Shown here piece after piece: positions 8,856 to 18,482 of a stretch of 64,000 nt of DNA (the first letter of the stretch is position 1; every line of letters begins with the position of its first letter). Location: assembly GCF_000682775.1 (NCBI RefSeq), contig NZ_AWFI01000004.1, positions 23,342 to 87,341 of the forward strand. Reading direction: 5' to 3'. The stretch is from Hyphomonas sp. L-53-1-40 (GTDB lineage Bacteria > Pseudomonadota > Alphaproteobacteria > Caulobacterales > Hyphomonadaceae). Under the pieces are notes generated by a model that was not told the DNA's origin, did not search any database, and was given only the letters and a program-made list of their open reading frames with translations. Made by a program: the position numbers and the translations under genes.

Positions 8856-10416
8856 TCCCGTGGAGTCACCGCTCAGGTCTGAAAAAGCCTTGAAGCACTT
8901 GCGCCGCCGCCGCGCTGCGGACACGCGATTCCGGGTGTATGGGCTCGTGGCCCTTGGCTTTGCCCTTTTCTCTTTGGTCTTCTTGATCTGCGCGATTGCC
9001 TGGAAGGCGAGCAGCGCAGTCACCTATCATGTGGTGAAGACTGATATCGTGCTTGAGGCGGGCCGCATTGTACCCGATGGCAATGCCTCGCCAGAAGAAA
9101 TCACTCGAAATATCGAAGGCTTCTACACGCTGGTGCGAGATGACCTTTTTGCGAAATTCGCAAACTTGGAAGACACTCCCGCAGTACGGAAGGACTTCAG
9201 CGCCTTGATTGACCGGCTGGCGGTTTTGCCGCTCGCGCGTCGGGTGGCGAAAAATCCTACACTGATAGACCAAACGGTTTCGATCCAGATTCCGGTTTCG
9301 GATGATGTCGATCTTTTCCTGAAGCGGTCGTCGCCGCGTAGCATACCGTTCCGGCTCGGAGAGGGTGCACAAATCAGCCCGGGGCAGGGTACGGATGAAA
9401 TGGTCCTGAGGCATCCGGCCTTGGAGTCCGTTCTTTCCTCGCTCACAGCGCTCGGATCGCAGCAAGGCGCACCGTCGGTATTGGTGATCGCCGACAGCGC
9501 AGTGGCGCGTCTGACAGATTTGCAAGACCAGACCGCCGGGTTCGAGATACTGGCTGGCGATCTCGCAGACTTTCAAGGCAAGCCGTTGAAGGGTCTGATC
9601 GTGGCCGTTCCCGAGAGCAACCGAACGATTTCTGATTTGCAGATCGCATGGGCCTTGGCGCTGAAATCGGAAGGTATCATTCGGCGCGTGCCCCACACGA
9701 GCCTTTTGACCAGCACCGACAGCACATATCCGGAACTTGCAGGATCACTGGCGGCAATTGTCGGATCTCTTTTGACGATGCTGGTTACCGGCATGGTTGC
9801 CATACCTATGGGTATTTTTGCTGCCATATTCCTTGAGGAGTTTGCGCCGAAGAACCGGCTGACTCAACTGATTGAGGTGAACATCAACAATCTGGCAGCG
9901 GTGCCGTCCATCGTCTTTGGCCTGTTGGGGGCAACCTTGTTGCTCGGCACGTTCGGTCTGCCGCGATCGGCGCCCATGGTGGGGGGGCTTGTTCTGGCTC
10001 TGTTGATCCTGCCGGTTGTGATCATCGCTGCCCGCGCAGCCCTCAGGGCTGTGCCCCCGTCGATCCGAAGTGGTGCGCTCGCTGTTGGGGCGTCGCGAAT
10101 GCAGGCCGTGTTTCACCATGTGCTGCCGCTGGCCTTTCCGGGCATGTTGACCGGCGCAATCCTCGGAATGGCGCGCGCATTGGGGGAGACAGCACCATTG
10201 CTTCTGATTGGGATGGTGGCCTTTGTTGCGGAAGTGCCGTCCTCGACGACCGACGAGGCAACAGCGCTGCCGGTGCTGATCTATAGCTGGGCGTCGAATG
10301 CGGAGCGCGCCTGGGAGCCGATGACGGCTGCGGTTATCGTGATCCTTCTGGCGCTTCTTGTTACAATGAATGTCATCGTCGTTATGTTGCGACGCAAATT
10401 CGAGCGGAGATGGTAA
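8848..10416 (+). CDS. pstA: phosphate ABC transporter permease PstA
   Basis: PstA is the second permease of the phosphate importer. The 522-residue product has an N-terminal membrane helix (about 30-50), a large extracytoplasmic domain of roughly 230 residues of the DUF3333 type, and a C-terminal permease core with the EAA-like loop ([26 protein letters not shown]). This enlarged form is usual in alphaproteobacteria. It overlaps pstC by eight bases and its TAA overlaps the pstB ATG. Confidence 0.94.
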   Translation: MSSPVESPLRSEKALKHLRRRRAADTRFRVYGLVALGFALFSLVFLICAIAWKASSAVTYHVVKTDIVLEAGRIVPDGNASPEEITRNIEGFYTLVRDDLFAKFANLEDTPAVRKDFSALIDRLAVLPLARRVAKNPTLIDQTVSIQIPVSDDVDLFLKRSSPRSIPFRLGEGAQISPGQGTDEMVLRHPALESVLSSLTALGSQQGAPSVLVIADSAVARLTDLQDQTAGFEILAGDLADFQGKPLKGLIVAVPESNRTISDLQIAWALALKSEGIIRRVPHTSLLTSTDSTYPELAGSLAAIVGSLLTMLVTGMVAIPMGIFAAIFLEEFAPKNRLTQLIEVNINNLAAVPSIVFGLLGATLLLGTFGLPRSAPMVGGLVLALLILPVVIIAARAALRAVPPSIRSGALAVGASRMQAVFHHVLPLAFPGMLTGAILGMARALGETAPLLLIGMVAFVAEVPSSTTDEATALPVLIYSWASNAERAWEPMTAAVIVILLALLVTMNVIVVMLRRKFERRW

Positions 10417-11246
10417 TGGATACCACTGCCCAGACAGATCACGACCCGGCTTTGACCGGAGAGGGGGCTGACCAGGCGCAGGCGCTGGTTTATCCCCGCA
10501 TCAATTGTCAGGATGTAAACGTCTTCTACAGCGGCAAACAGGCCGTGTTCGATGTGTCTCTGCCAGTTTTCGACCGTTCGGTTACGGCGCTGATCGGCCC
10601 ATCCGGGTGTGGCAAGTCCACCTTCCTGCGATGCCTGAACCGTATGAATGATACGATTGATGGAGCGAAGGTGACAGGCGACATCTTCATGGATGGTGAG
10701 AACATCAATTCGCCAGATGTGGACCCGGTGCTTTTGCGGTCGCGTGTCGGCATGGTGTTCCAGAAGCCTAACCCGTTTCCGAAATCCATTTACGACAATA
10801 TCGCTTATGGCCCGCGCATTCATGGACTCGTCGATGATCGCCAGGAACTCGATGCCATCGTCGAGAAAAGTCTTCGCCGCGCCGGTCTGTGGCAGGAAGT
10901 CAAAGACCGGCTTACCCAGCCTGGCACCAGCCTGTCAGGTGGCCAGCAGCAGCGCTTGTGTATTGCCCGCGCAATCGCCGTGCGACCTGAGGTCATTTTG
11001 ATGGATGAGCCGTGTTCTTCGCTGGACCCGATTGCAACGGCACGGATCGAAGAACTGATAGACGAGCTCAGAAAGCGCTATTGCATTGTAATTGTGACCC
11101 ATTCCATGCAACAGGCAGCGCGAGTGTCACAACGCACGGCCTTCTTCCATCTTGGCCACCTCGTTGAGATGGGCGACACGGATCAAATATTCACCAGCCC
11201 GCGTGAGCGGCGCACTGAAGACTACATCACCGGCCGGTTCGGATAG
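10416..11246 (+). CDS. pstB: phosphate ABC transporter ATPase PstB
   Basis: PstB is the cytoplasmic ATPase of the phosphate importer. Motifs are Walker [11 protein letters not shown]-loop [14 protein letters not shown] signature [16 protein letters not shown], Walker [14 protein letters not shown] and the H-loop VTHSM. The product has 276 residues. ATG 10416 is chosen because GGAG lies seven bases upstream; ATG 10410 is also in frame. The start overlaps the pstA stop. Confidence 0.97.
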   Translation: MDTTAQTDHDPALTGEGADQAQALVYPRINCQDVNVFYSGKQAVFDVSLPVFDRSVTALIGPSGCGKSTFLRCLNRMNDTIDGAKVTGDIFMDGENINSPDVDPVLLRSRVGMVFQKPNPFPKSIYDNIAYGPRIHGLVDDRQELDAIVEKSLRRAGLWQEVKDRLTQPGTSLSGGQQQRLCIARAIAVRPEVILMDEPCSSLDPIATARIEELIDELRKRYCIVIVTHSMQQAARVSQRTAFFHLGHLVEMGDTDQIFTSPRERRTEDYITGRFG

Positions 11247-11255
11247 GGAGACTGC

Positions 11256-11948
11256 ATGGCAGATCACATCGTCTCAGCATTTACAGACGAGCTCGACAAG
11301 ATCGCTGCCGATCTCATGCGTATGGGCGGCATTGTGGAAACGATGATCCTGGATTCCTGCCAGGCGGTAGACCGCAATGACAAGGAACTCGCAAAGGATG
11401 TGATCTCCCGCGATCCCAGTGTCGACCGGCTGGAAGAAGAAGTGGAGCGCCAGATTGTGAGTTTGATCGCGCGCCGCCAGCCTATGGCCCATGATCTGCG
11501 GTCGGTCTTTGCGGCGCTGAAGACGGCGGGTGAGCTGGAGCGGATTGGTGATCTTTCGAAGAATATCGGCAAACGCACCCTGATGCTGGATGATGCTGTC
11601 CCGTCCATGATGCGCCACGGCGTAGCGCGCATGGCACGCCCGGTGTCACTGCAGTTGCATTCCGTGTTGGATGCTTATGCGACCAGCAATGCCGAGACCG
11701 CCAAAATGGTCTGGGAAAGCGATGACGACATCGACCAGCACTATAATTCATTGTTCCGGGAAATGATCACTTACATGATCGAGGATCCGCGCACCATCGG
11801 TGCTGGAGCGCATATGTTGTTCATGGCCAAAAACCTTGAACGCATCGGCGACCACTGCACGAACATCGCAGAATTCATTTACTTTCAAATCACTGGCGAA
11901 TATCTCATGCCCCATGAGCGCCCGAAAGCCCCCAATACGGGCGTCTGA
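11256..11948 (+). CDS. phoU: phosphate signalling protein PhoU
   Basis: PhoU is a two-repeat helical-bundle protein that links Pst transporter state to Pho signalling. The 230 residues show both repeats, with the metal-binding type motifs ELERIGDLSKNI and NLERIGDHCTNIAEFIYF. A GGGAG ribosome-binding site precedes the ATG, and the gene follows pstB after nine bases. Confidence 0.96.
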   Translation: MADHIVSAFTDELDKIAADLMRMGGIVETMILDSCQAVDRNDKELAKDVISRDPSVDRLEEEVERQIVSLIARRQPMAHDLRSVFAALKTAGELERIGDLSKNIGKRTLMLDDAVPSMMRHGVARMARPVSLQLHSVLDAYATSNAETAKMVWESDDDIDQHYNSLFREMITYMIEDPRTIGAGAHMLFMAKNLERIGDHCTNIAEFIYFQITGEYLMPHERPKAPNTGV

Positions 11949-11974
11949 AAAGACGTAGGACAAGAGGATCTGTC

Positions 11975-12661
11975 ATGAAGCCCTATGTGCTTATCGCTGA
12001 AGATGAGAGCGCCGTTTCGGAGTTGCTTTTCTACAATCTCAAGAAAGAGGATTATGAAGTCGCGATAGCCAGCGATGGCGAAGAAGCGATGCTGATGATC
12101 GAGGAACGCGCGCCGGATCTGCTGTTGCTCGACTGGATGCTTCCCAAGGTCAGCGGTATCGAAGTCTGCCGTCGGATTCGCAGTGGCGGGGCCAATCCGA
12201 ATTTGCCGATCATCATGTTGACCGCACGGGGCGAAGAAAGCGACCGTATCCGGGGGCTCGATACCGGCGCCGATGATTACGTCACCAAGCCTTTTTCAAC
12301 GACAGAGCTGATGGCGCGTGTTCGCGCCGTGTTGCGCCGTATTCGGCCCGGCCTGAAGGATGACCGAATTACAGTAGGGGATATCGAGATTGACCGGGTC
12401 GCGCACAAGGTCGCCCGGAATGGGCAGGATATCCATCTCGGGCCGACCGAGTTTCGCTTGCTGGACTATTTCATGCAGCATCCGGGGCGTGTATTTTCAC
12501 GCGAGCAGTTACTCGACACGGTCTGGGGATCGGACGTCTATGTCGAGGCGCGGACCGTGGACGTGCATGTCGGGCGCCTGCGCAAGGCACTGCGGCAGGA
12601 AGGCGGGGACGATCCGATCCGGACCGTCCGCTCCGCCGGGTATGCACTTCGAGCTGACTAG
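11975..12661 (+). CDS. phoB: phosphate regulon response regulator PhoB
   Basis: This is an OmpR/PhoB-type response regulator. The receiver domain shows EDE acidic residues near the N-terminus, phospho-acceptor Asp in LLLLDWMLP and Lys in VTKPFS. A winged-helix domain follows (GPTEFRLLDYFMQHPGRVFSREQLLDTVWG, then TVDVHVGRLRKAL). The product has 228 residues. It ends the pst operon, as in Caulobacter, where phoR heads the operon; here no phoR is present. The stop shares CTAG 12658-12661 with the convergent hydrolase gene. Confidence 0.96.
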   Translation: MKPYVLIAEDESAVSELLFYNLKKEDYEVAIASDGEEAMLMIEERAPDLLLLDWMLPKVSGIEVCRRIRSGGANPNLPIIMLTARGEESDRIRGLDTGADDYVTKPFSTTELMARVRAVLRRIRPGLKDDRITVGDIEIDRVAHKVARNGQDIHLGPTEFRLLDYFMQHPGRVFSREQLLDTVWGSDVYVEARTVDVHVGRLRKALRQEGGDDPIRTVRSAGYALRAD

Positions 12662-13359
12662 AAAAGTTCAGTCAGGAAGTTTTCCAGGTTTTCAAAGCTG
12701 CGACGGTCCGCATCTGCATTGTAGACCGTCCCCATTTCCTTGTTATCTGCGCCAAGCGTCGTGAAGGAGTGCATGGAATTACCGTGTACGTGTAATTGCC
12801 AATCGGCACCTGAGCCGTCCAGTTCCTTTGTAATGGCCATCACGTCTTCCGGAGTGGCCATCGGATCATGCCAGCCATGCTCGATCATCACTTTTGCGGT
12901 GATCTTCGGTGCGGGCACATTTTCGGCTGGGCGGAACAGACCGTGGAACGAGGCAACGCCCAGCACCTCATGATTGGCGCGGGCCATGTCCAGAACGGCG
13001 AGGCCCCCAAAACAGAAGCCTATGGCTGCGGCTTTCGTCGGGTCAACACCCACTTGTTGCTTTGCGGCGGCAAGACCACCTGCAAGGCGCTTCTGCAATT
13101 CGGCCCGGTCGCCAACAAGAGGATTCATGAGGGCTTGGTTCTCTTCGACCGTCGTGCCGCGCTTTCCCTTGCCATAGACGTCCATGGCGAAAGCGGCATA
13201 ACCAAGCCTTGCTATGCGTTCGGCCTTCTCGCGCTCATTGTCGCCCAGGCCGCCCCATGCATGGGCGATCACGACGACTGGAGCTGTATCCTTGCCCTTT
13301 GGGCGTAGGAAGTAGCCCTCATAGGTCTTGCCATCGACAGTGTAATCAACTTCGCTCAT
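12658..13359 (-). CDS. dienelactone hydrolase family protein
   Basis: This is an alpha/beta hydrolase of the dienelactone hydrolase family, 233 residues, cytoplasmic. The nucleophile is Cys in GFCFGG (about residue 116), the acid is Asp in HGWHDPMA, and the base is His in SMHSF. The substrate may be a dienelactone or another small ester or lactone; no aromatic ring-cleavage genes are adjacent, so the pathway is unclear. It is transcribed toward phoB. Confidence 0.85.
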   Translation of the reverse strand: MSEVDYTVDGKTYEGYFLRPKGKDTAPVVVIAHAWGGLGDNEREKAERIARLGYAAFAMDVYGKGKRGTTVEENQALMNPLVGDRAELQKRLAGGLAAAKQQVGVDPTKAAAIGFCFGGLAVLDMARANHEVLGVASFHGLFRPAENVPAPKITAKVMIEHGWHDPMATPEDVMAITKELDGSGADWQLHVHGNSMHSFTTLGADNKEMGTVYNADADRRSFENLENFLTELF

Positions 13360-13502
13360 GTCTTTGCTCTCCTTGGTGTGTGCCTGTCAGATACAGGGCA
13401 TTCGGCCCTCTGTTTCAAGGGGGGCGGCGATTAGTATGAAGATTCTAGGAATTTTCGATACGCCCTGTTCCATCGAAACATACGGATAAAGGAGCGCCAC
13501 AC

Positions 13503-14447
13503 ATGGCCAAGAAAAATGAGAAGAAGGTGAAAGCGAAGCCGGCAAAGGCTGCGAGCGCAAAAGCCTCCAAATCCACAAAGAAGCAAGCCAAGGTAAAGAA
13601 GGCTTCCAAAGCGCCTGAGCCAAACACGGCTGACATGGCACACAAGATCTGGCTCGCTGGCGTCGGCGCCTATGGCAAAGCCTATGACAAGGCAATCGCC
13701 AATACGAAGACGTTCAACAAGCAGTCTACCGAATTGTTCGAAGACCTCGTCAAGCGTGGCGAAGAGATTGAGCATGACGTCCGCGCACGCGTTCAGGACA
13801 ATGATGTTGTTCAGAACGCTACGAAGAACGCCGCCAAATATGCCAGCGTCGCCCGCGAATTCCAGACCCAGGCGCGTGACGAGTTCGAAGCTCGGATGGA
13901 ACGCATGCGCGACTTGCTGGGCGTAAAGGGCCTCGGCAAGAAAGGCGGCAAGCTCGCCGCCAAGCTCGACAAACTGGAAGACGAAGTTGCTGAAACGGTT
14001 TCCAAGGCTCGGTCCAAAACCAAAGACCGCAGCAATGATCTGAAGCAGCGGATTACGCGGCTGACCGAAGAGATCGAAGCTGTGGCAACGGAGTCCGGAG
14101 CGGATCTTGTCAAGACGAGCAAGAAGGCGGCCCAGCGCACATCAAAAGCTGTTCAGGACGCCGTCGCAAAGCCAGCAGCAGCTAAACCGAAGACACCTGC
14201 GAAAGCCAAGCCTGCCGCAAAGGCAATACCGGCCTCTGCCGCGTCAACCAAGGCGGATGACTTCACGCTCATGACAGGGGTCGGCCCTGCACTGGCCGCC
14301 AAGCTGAAAGCGGCGGGTATCAAGAGCTTTGCCGATATCGCCGCGCTCAAGGCGGCAGACATTCAGGCCCTGGACGCCAAGATAATGGCGCGTGGCCGTA
14401 TTGCCCGCGATGAATGGGTCAAACAAGCCAAAGTGCTGATGAAGTAG
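13503..14447 (+). CDS. PHA granule phasin (PhaF/PhaI type) with helix-hairpin-helix tail
   Basis: The 314-residue product has three parts. Residues 1-45 are a Lys/Ala-rich basic tail. Residues 45-200 form the phasin region, with KIWLAGVGAYGKAYDK (the IWLAGxGAY hallmark of the Pseudomonas PhaI/PhaF family) and long amphipathic helices. Residues 205-250 are Ala/Lys/Pro-rich, and 255-314 form a helix-hairpin-helix domain (LMTGVGPALAAKLKAAGI). Phasins coat PHA granules; PhaF also binds DNA through its AKP-rich tail. Here both the basic linkers and the HhH domain could contact DNA (inference). It converges on the TetR gene and lies beside phaC. Confidence 0.85.
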   Translation: MAKKNEKKVKAKPAKAASAKASKSTKKQAKVKKASKAPEPNTADMAHKIWLAGVGAYGKAYDKAIANTKTFNKQSTELFEDLVKRGEEIEHDVRARVQDNDVVQNATKNAAKYASVAREFQTQARDEFEARMERMRDLLGVKGLGKKGGKLAAKLDKLEDEVAETVSKARSKTKDRSNDLKQRITRLTEEIEAVATESGADLVKTSKKAAQRTSKAVQDAVAKPAAAKPKTPAKAKPAAKAIPASAASTKADDFTLMTGVGPALAAKLKAAGIKSFADIAALKAADIQALDAKIMARGRIARDEWVKQAKVLMK

Positions 14448-14472
14448 TCCGGCACAATCATGAAACAGGTGA

Positions 14473-14502
14473 GGGCGGTTCCGTGAGGGACCGCCCTTTT
14501 CT
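14473..14502 (+). terminator. intrinsic terminator of the phasin gene
   Basis: GGGCGGT at 14473-14479 and ACCGCCC at 14490-14496 form a stem around TCC-GTGA-GG, followed by TTTTCTT. It lies 26 bases after the phasin stop codon, at the 3' end of the convergent regulator gene. Confidence 0.85.
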
Positions 14503-15134
14503 TATGCGACGACGGTGTCGTAATGCTCGAAGAGATCTGTCAGCGTCTCCGCACCCCGGTCGCCCATATAGGGTGGCAACAGGCACATGACCTGAAGCAC
14601 AGTCCTGTGGATCAGGGTTGGCCCATCATGGCTGTCCGCATTCAAATGATCCTCCGCCAACCAAAAGGTCAGGGTCGTCATGAATTGATCTGTCAGAACT
14701 TCTCTCAGACGCGGATCCAGCCGCAACACCGATCCCGCGGTCAATTCATCCAGCACATCCACAAGCGCGGTTCGCATCCGCGACAGGATGGTTCTGAACC
14801 GTTTGGCAAGGTCAGGATACCGATCGAGCAATAGTCCAAGATCGCGATAAAAAAACCGGAAGTCGTAAATTTCTTCGAGAATGATGTAGAGGTAGACCCA
14901 GCTGTCCTCCAGACTGGTAATCCGGCCACGGGACCCGCTCAGGATGATGCGCATCTCGTCCTCGAACCGGTCAAACAGGGCATGGATGATCGCGTCCTTG
15001 CCCTTGAAATGGTAATAGAGATTGCCAGGGCTGATATCGAGCGCATTCGAAATATCGACAGCCGTCTGCTGGGCTTCTCCTTCTTCATTGAAGAGAAGCA
15101 AGCTAACGTGAAGTATGCGATCGCGTGTTTTCAT
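14502..15134 (-). CDS. TetR-family regulator, PhaD-like by context
   Basis: The N-terminal TetR helix-turn-helix is clear (RDRILHVSLLLFNEEGE, then VDISNALDISPGNLYYHFKGKDAII), followed by an all-helical ligand domain. With ATG 15134 (start MKTRDRIL) the product has 210 residues; longer in-frame starts would add non-conserved sequence. It is transcribed away from phaC. In Pseudomonas the TetR protein PhaD activates the mcl-PHA genes in response to acyl-CoA-related ligands; I infer a similar role from position, not from specific residues. Confidence 0.8.
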   Translation of the reverse strand: MKTRDRILHVSLLLFNEEGEAQQTAVDISNALDISPGNLYYHFKGKDAIIHALFDRFEDEMRIILSGSRGRITSLEDSWVYLYIILEEIYDFRFFYRDLGLLLDRYPDLAKRFRTILSRMRTALVDVLDELTAGSVLRLDPRLREVLTDQFMTTLTFWLAEDHLNADSHDGPTLIHRTVLQVMCLLPPYMGDRGAETLTDLFEHYDTVVA

Positions 15135-15289
15135 GGCCTGATATGGTGTTTGACACGCAATTCTCACTATGGAACGAATTTTATTTGAAATTTTGATGTA
15201 ACCTTTTTCCGAATGCGAAAGAGGCCCAATAAAAGATCCAGTCGCCACGTTTGGTGGAAATAACTGGGCAGACCCAAGGGGAGAGGGGC

Positions 15290-16978
15290 ATGACGCGCCC
15301 GAAGAAAGACTACGCAAACAAGGCGACTGGAGCATTCAAGGACGTGAACCCGTTCTTGTCCGGTTCCGACCCGCAGGAGATGGTCGGCGCAGTAGCCATG
15401 ATGCTGCGCTCGACCATGAAAAATCCGGCCATTACAGCGAAAGCTGCCAGCCGGATGGCAGCTGACAGCGCGAAGATCTTGATGGGCAAGTCCGATCGGG
15501 CGGCAGATCCTCGCGATCGCCGCTTCAAGGATTCGACTTGGTCTGAGAACCCCTTCTACAAGCGCGGTATGCAGGCTTATCTGTCGACCCAGGAGCATCT
15601 GAATGACTGGGTGGCCAATCTCAGCATGACAGAATTGGAGCATGCGCGGGCGAAGTTCCTGACCAGCATGATTACCGATGCCATGGCACCAACAAACACT
15701 TTGCTCGGCAATCCGGCCGCCAGCAAGAAAGTGGTGGAGTCAGGAGGCATGTCCCTGCTTAAGGGGCTGAAGAATGCGTATGCGGATATCACAAAAAATG
15801 GTGGTTTGCCGAGCCAGGTAGACAAGCGGCCCTTCGAGGTCGGCAAGAATCTCGCAATGTCGCGCGGCAAGGTGATCTGGAAAAATGAGATGCTGGAACT
15901 GATCCAGTACGAGCCAGTTACCGACAAGGTTTACCGCACGCCGGTTTTGATCGTCCCTCCACAGATCAACAAGTTCTATGCGATGGATCTGTCCCCTGCG
16001 ATCTCAATGGTTCAGTTTCTGATGGCGCAGCAAATGCAGACCTTTGTTGTGTCTTGGCGCAATCCTCAGAAAGAGCACGCGCATTGGGGCATGAGCGCCT
16101 ATATCGACAGCTTGATCCAGGCGAGCGAAGTTATCCGCAAGGTCACGCGATCCAGGAAAGTAAACATCGCCGGCGCCTGCTCAGGCGGTATCACGGCGGC
16201 GACGTTGGCAAGTCTGCTTGCAGCAGCAGGTGACGACCGGATCAACTCGCTGACCTTCATGGTATGTGTCCTGGATCCCCAGCGGGAAGATAGCGAGATG
16301 GGACAGATTGTTTCTGATCAGAGCCTTGAGGTGGCCCGTAAGTATTCCAGGCGCAAAGGCATCCTCAAAGGCGATGATCTGGCGCGCATGTTCGCCTGGA
16401 TGCGTCCGAATGATCTTGTCTGGAACTATGTGGTGAACAACTATCTGATGGGCGAGGATCCGCCGCCCTTCGACATTCTGTTCTGGAACAACGACTCCAC
16501 GAATTTGCCGGCTCAATTGCATTCGGACTATCTCGACATGGGGCTGAACCAGCCTTTCAGTCACCCGGGCGAGTTTGAAGTGGCTGGCCACGCAGTTGAT
16601 TTGACGAAAGTGACAGCCGACGCTTTTGTGGTTGGGGGCCTGACCGATCACATCACCCCGTGGAAGGCGTGTTACCGCACAACCCAACTCCTCGGATCAC
16701 AGAATATAGAATTCGTCTTGTCTTCTAGTGGGCATATCCAGTCTCTATTGAACCCGCCGGGCAATCCGAAGGCCAAGATGCTTCGCAACTCGGACCTGGA
16801 CGCTGATGCCGATGACTGGGCGGCAAAGGCAACAGAAGAGGCTGGCAGCTGGTGGCCTGTCTGGGGCGAGTGGCTGAAAGAGCGCTCGGGAACACTGAAA
16901 GCTGCGCCGCGGGCTTGCGGCAATGAGGCATTCCCGGCTCTCTATGACGCGCCGGGTCAATACGTGTTTGACGAATAG
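15290..16978 (+). CDS. phaC: poly(3-hydroxyalkanoate) synthase PhaC
   Basis: PHA synthase polymerises (R)-3-hydroxyacyl-CoA at the granule surface. The 562-residue product has the N-terminal synthase domain (DRRFKDSTWSENPFYK) and an alpha/beta hydrolase core with the modified lipase box GACSGG (nucleophile Cys297), Asp in GGLTDHITPW and His in SSGHIQS. The domain pattern resembles class II (medium-chain) synthases of Pseudomonas, although substrate range cannot be deduced. GGGGAGAGGGG lies before ATG 15290. phaZ follows after 24 bases, so both are probably co-transcribed. Confidence 0.93.
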   Translation: MTRPKKDYANKATGAFKDVNPFLSGSDPQEMVGAVAMMLRSTMKNPAITAKAASRMAADSAKILMGKSDRAADPRDRRFKDSTWSENPFYKRGMQAYLSTQEHLNDWVANLSMTELEHARAKFLTSMITDAMAPTNTLLGNPAASKKVVESGGMSLLKGLKNAYADITKNGGLPSQVDKRPFEVGKNLAMSRGKVIWKNEMLELIQYEPVTDKVYRTPVLIVPPQINKFYAMDLSPAISMVQFLMAQQMQTFVVSWRNPQKEHAHWGMSAYIDSLIQASEVIRKVTRSRKVNIAGACSGGITAATLASLLAAAGDDRINSLTFMVCVLDPQREDSEMGQIVSDQSLEVARKYSRRKGILKGDDLARMFAWMRPNDLVWNYVVNNYLMGEDPPPFDILFWNNDSTNLPAQLHSDYLDMGLNQPFSHPGEFEVAGHAVDLTKVTADAFVVGGLTDHITPWKACYRTTQLLGSQNIEFVLSSSGHIQSLLNPPGNPKAKMLRNSDLDADADDWAAKATEEAGSWWPVWGEWLKERSGTLKAAPRACGNEAFPALYDAPGQYVFDE

Positions 16979-17002
16979 GCCGCAAACCTCACGGGAGCCT
17001 TC

Positions 17003-17842
17003 ATGACGTCGCCTGAACGCATGCCGATCATCGAGACACAAGACGTAGACGGTATCGAATTGCGCACAGCGCGATGGACGTCAGCGGCCAATTCGGGGCA
17101 AGCGACATTGCTGTTTTTCAATGGCATTGGAGCCAACCTGGAACTGACGCTCGGTCTTGGCGACATGTTTCCGGACCGGGATATCATCACCTTTGATGTG
17201 CCCGGCGTTGGCTTGAGTCCTGTGACCAGTTGGCCTTATCGCCCCTGGATGCTGGCACGTTGGGCCCGCAAGCTTCTGGATTTGCATGACATTGAAGAAG
17301 TGGACGTGATGGGTGTGTCCTGGGGCGGGGCCATGGCGCAACAATTCGCCTTTCAGTATCGCCGCCGCGTCGGAAAGCTGGTGCTTTGCGCAACCACGGC
17401 CGGGATGACCATGATTCCGGGCCACCCGAAATCGCTATCGAAAATGGTGGACACACGGCGGTACTCGGACCCGGAATTCATGCGGAAGAGTTTCGAGTCG
17501 CTTTATGGTGAAGCCGTCGATGGAGAGGCTGGCAGCCATATCGACAATCTCCTGCCGCCGGACCCCAAAGGTTATATCTACCAGTTGCTGGCCTTTGTCG
17601 GCTGGTCGAGTCTGCCATTCATCCGCTTTCTGACAATGCCAACTTTGGTTTTGATGGGAGACCGGGACACGATCGTGCCTGTCGCGAATGGCCATATATT
17701 ACGGGTGGCACTGCCTGACGCCGAGCTGAAAGTCATTGAAGGCGGGGGGCATCTGTTTCTTGTGACGCGCGCTGAAGAGACCGCCGACCTGATACGGCAA
17801 TTTCTGATCAGGTCAGAAAGTGAGCCGAAAGCTGCGGCTTGA
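17003..17842 (+). CDS. phaZ: intracellular mcl-PHA depolymerase-like hydrolase
   Basis: The 279-residue alpha/beta hydrolase closely follows Pseudomonas PhaZ: FFNGIGANLEL, FDVPGVGLS, GVSWGGAMAQQFA (Ser nucleophile), LMGDRDTIVP (Asp) and GGGHLFLVTRAEE (His). PhaZ releases hydroxyalkanoate monomers from stored polymer. It is directly downstream of phaC, the same order as phaC1-phaZ in Pseudomonas. GGGAG precedes the ATG. The stop codon abuts the stop of the convergent Hpt gene (TGATCA). Confidence 0.9.
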   Translation: MTSPERMPIIETQDVDGIELRTARWTSAANSGQATLLFFNGIGANLELTLGLGDMFPDRDIITFDVPGVGLSPVTSWPYRPWMLARWARKLLDLHDIEEVDVMGVSWGGAMAQQFAFQYRRRVGKLVLCATTAGMTMIPGHPKSLSKMVDTRRYSDPEFMRKSFESLYGEAVDGEAGSHIDNLLPPDPKGYIYQLLAFVGWSSLPFIRFLTMPTLVLMGDRDTIVPVANGHILRVALPDAELKVIEGGGHLFLVTRAEETADLIRQFLIRSESEPKAAA

Positions 17843-18406
17843 TCAGGTCTTTGCTGTCTTCACGGCGACCCGCTCTTCAAGGGCATCACACACTGCGTTC
17901 GCGACCGATTGGGCTGCGTCGCCACGGCCAATCGATCCATAAGCGGCCATGCAGGCCTCGACATGGAGATTGATCAGCGCGGAATTCTCGCCTGGCTCAG
18001 TTTCAGACAGCAATGTGCAGAGCGAACCACAGAGGCGCGACACCGCGGGATATCCGTATGACGTGGCAACACCGCGAATATTGTGCGCGCAGGTTTCGAG
18101 CAGCTTGTAGTCCGCATGGCTGGCACCGGAAGTCTTGGCGGCTCCCCAGGCACTCTTCAAGCGATCAAGGTCCGCCTGCATCCATGCGTCAAAACGAGAT
18201 GACAGGTCTTCGACCGCGGCCTCTGCTTTGTCTCCGAGCTCGTCCGGATCGTGACCGGCGTCCGATGCAGCAACAGCGGTATCATCAACTGGCGCAACGG
18301 GTGCCATCTTTATCACTCGGCTGATATCTGGAGTTATCGAGGTAACTGACTGGTCACTTTTTGCGCCAGCATTGGGTTTCAGTTTGTTTATCAGAGCCTT
18401 GAGCAT
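17843..18406 (-). CDS. Hpt (histidine phosphotransfer) domain protein
   Basis: The product has 187 residues. The first 75 are low-complexity and probably unstructured. The rest is a helical Hpt-type domain with the candidate phospho-accepting His in ETCAHNIRGVATSYGYPAVSRL, matching the family pattern H..KG.....G. Hpt proteins relay phosphate between hybrid kinases and response regulators; no partner is adjacent. AGGGAA lies before the ATG at 18406. Confidence 0.75.
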   Translation of the reverse strand: MLKALINKLKPNAGAKSDQSVTSITPDISRVIKMAPVAPVDDTAVAASDAGHDPDELGDKAEAAVEDLSSRFDAWMQADLDRLKSAWGAAKTSGASHADYKLLETCAHNIRGVATSYGYPAVSRLCGSLCTLLSETEPGENSALINLHVEACMAAYGSIGRGDAAQSVANAVCDALEERVAVKTAKT

Positions 18407-18482
18407 CGCGATTCCCTATCGTTCGGGTAATCGTATCGTCCAAGCCTTAACGTTTTCCTGACCGAAGGTCTTTGAAATCGCT

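Noticed and set aside
15135..15335. Longer N-terminus of the TetR regulator
   Set aside because: It would overlap phaC's leader and start, and adds sequence unlike any TetR protein.
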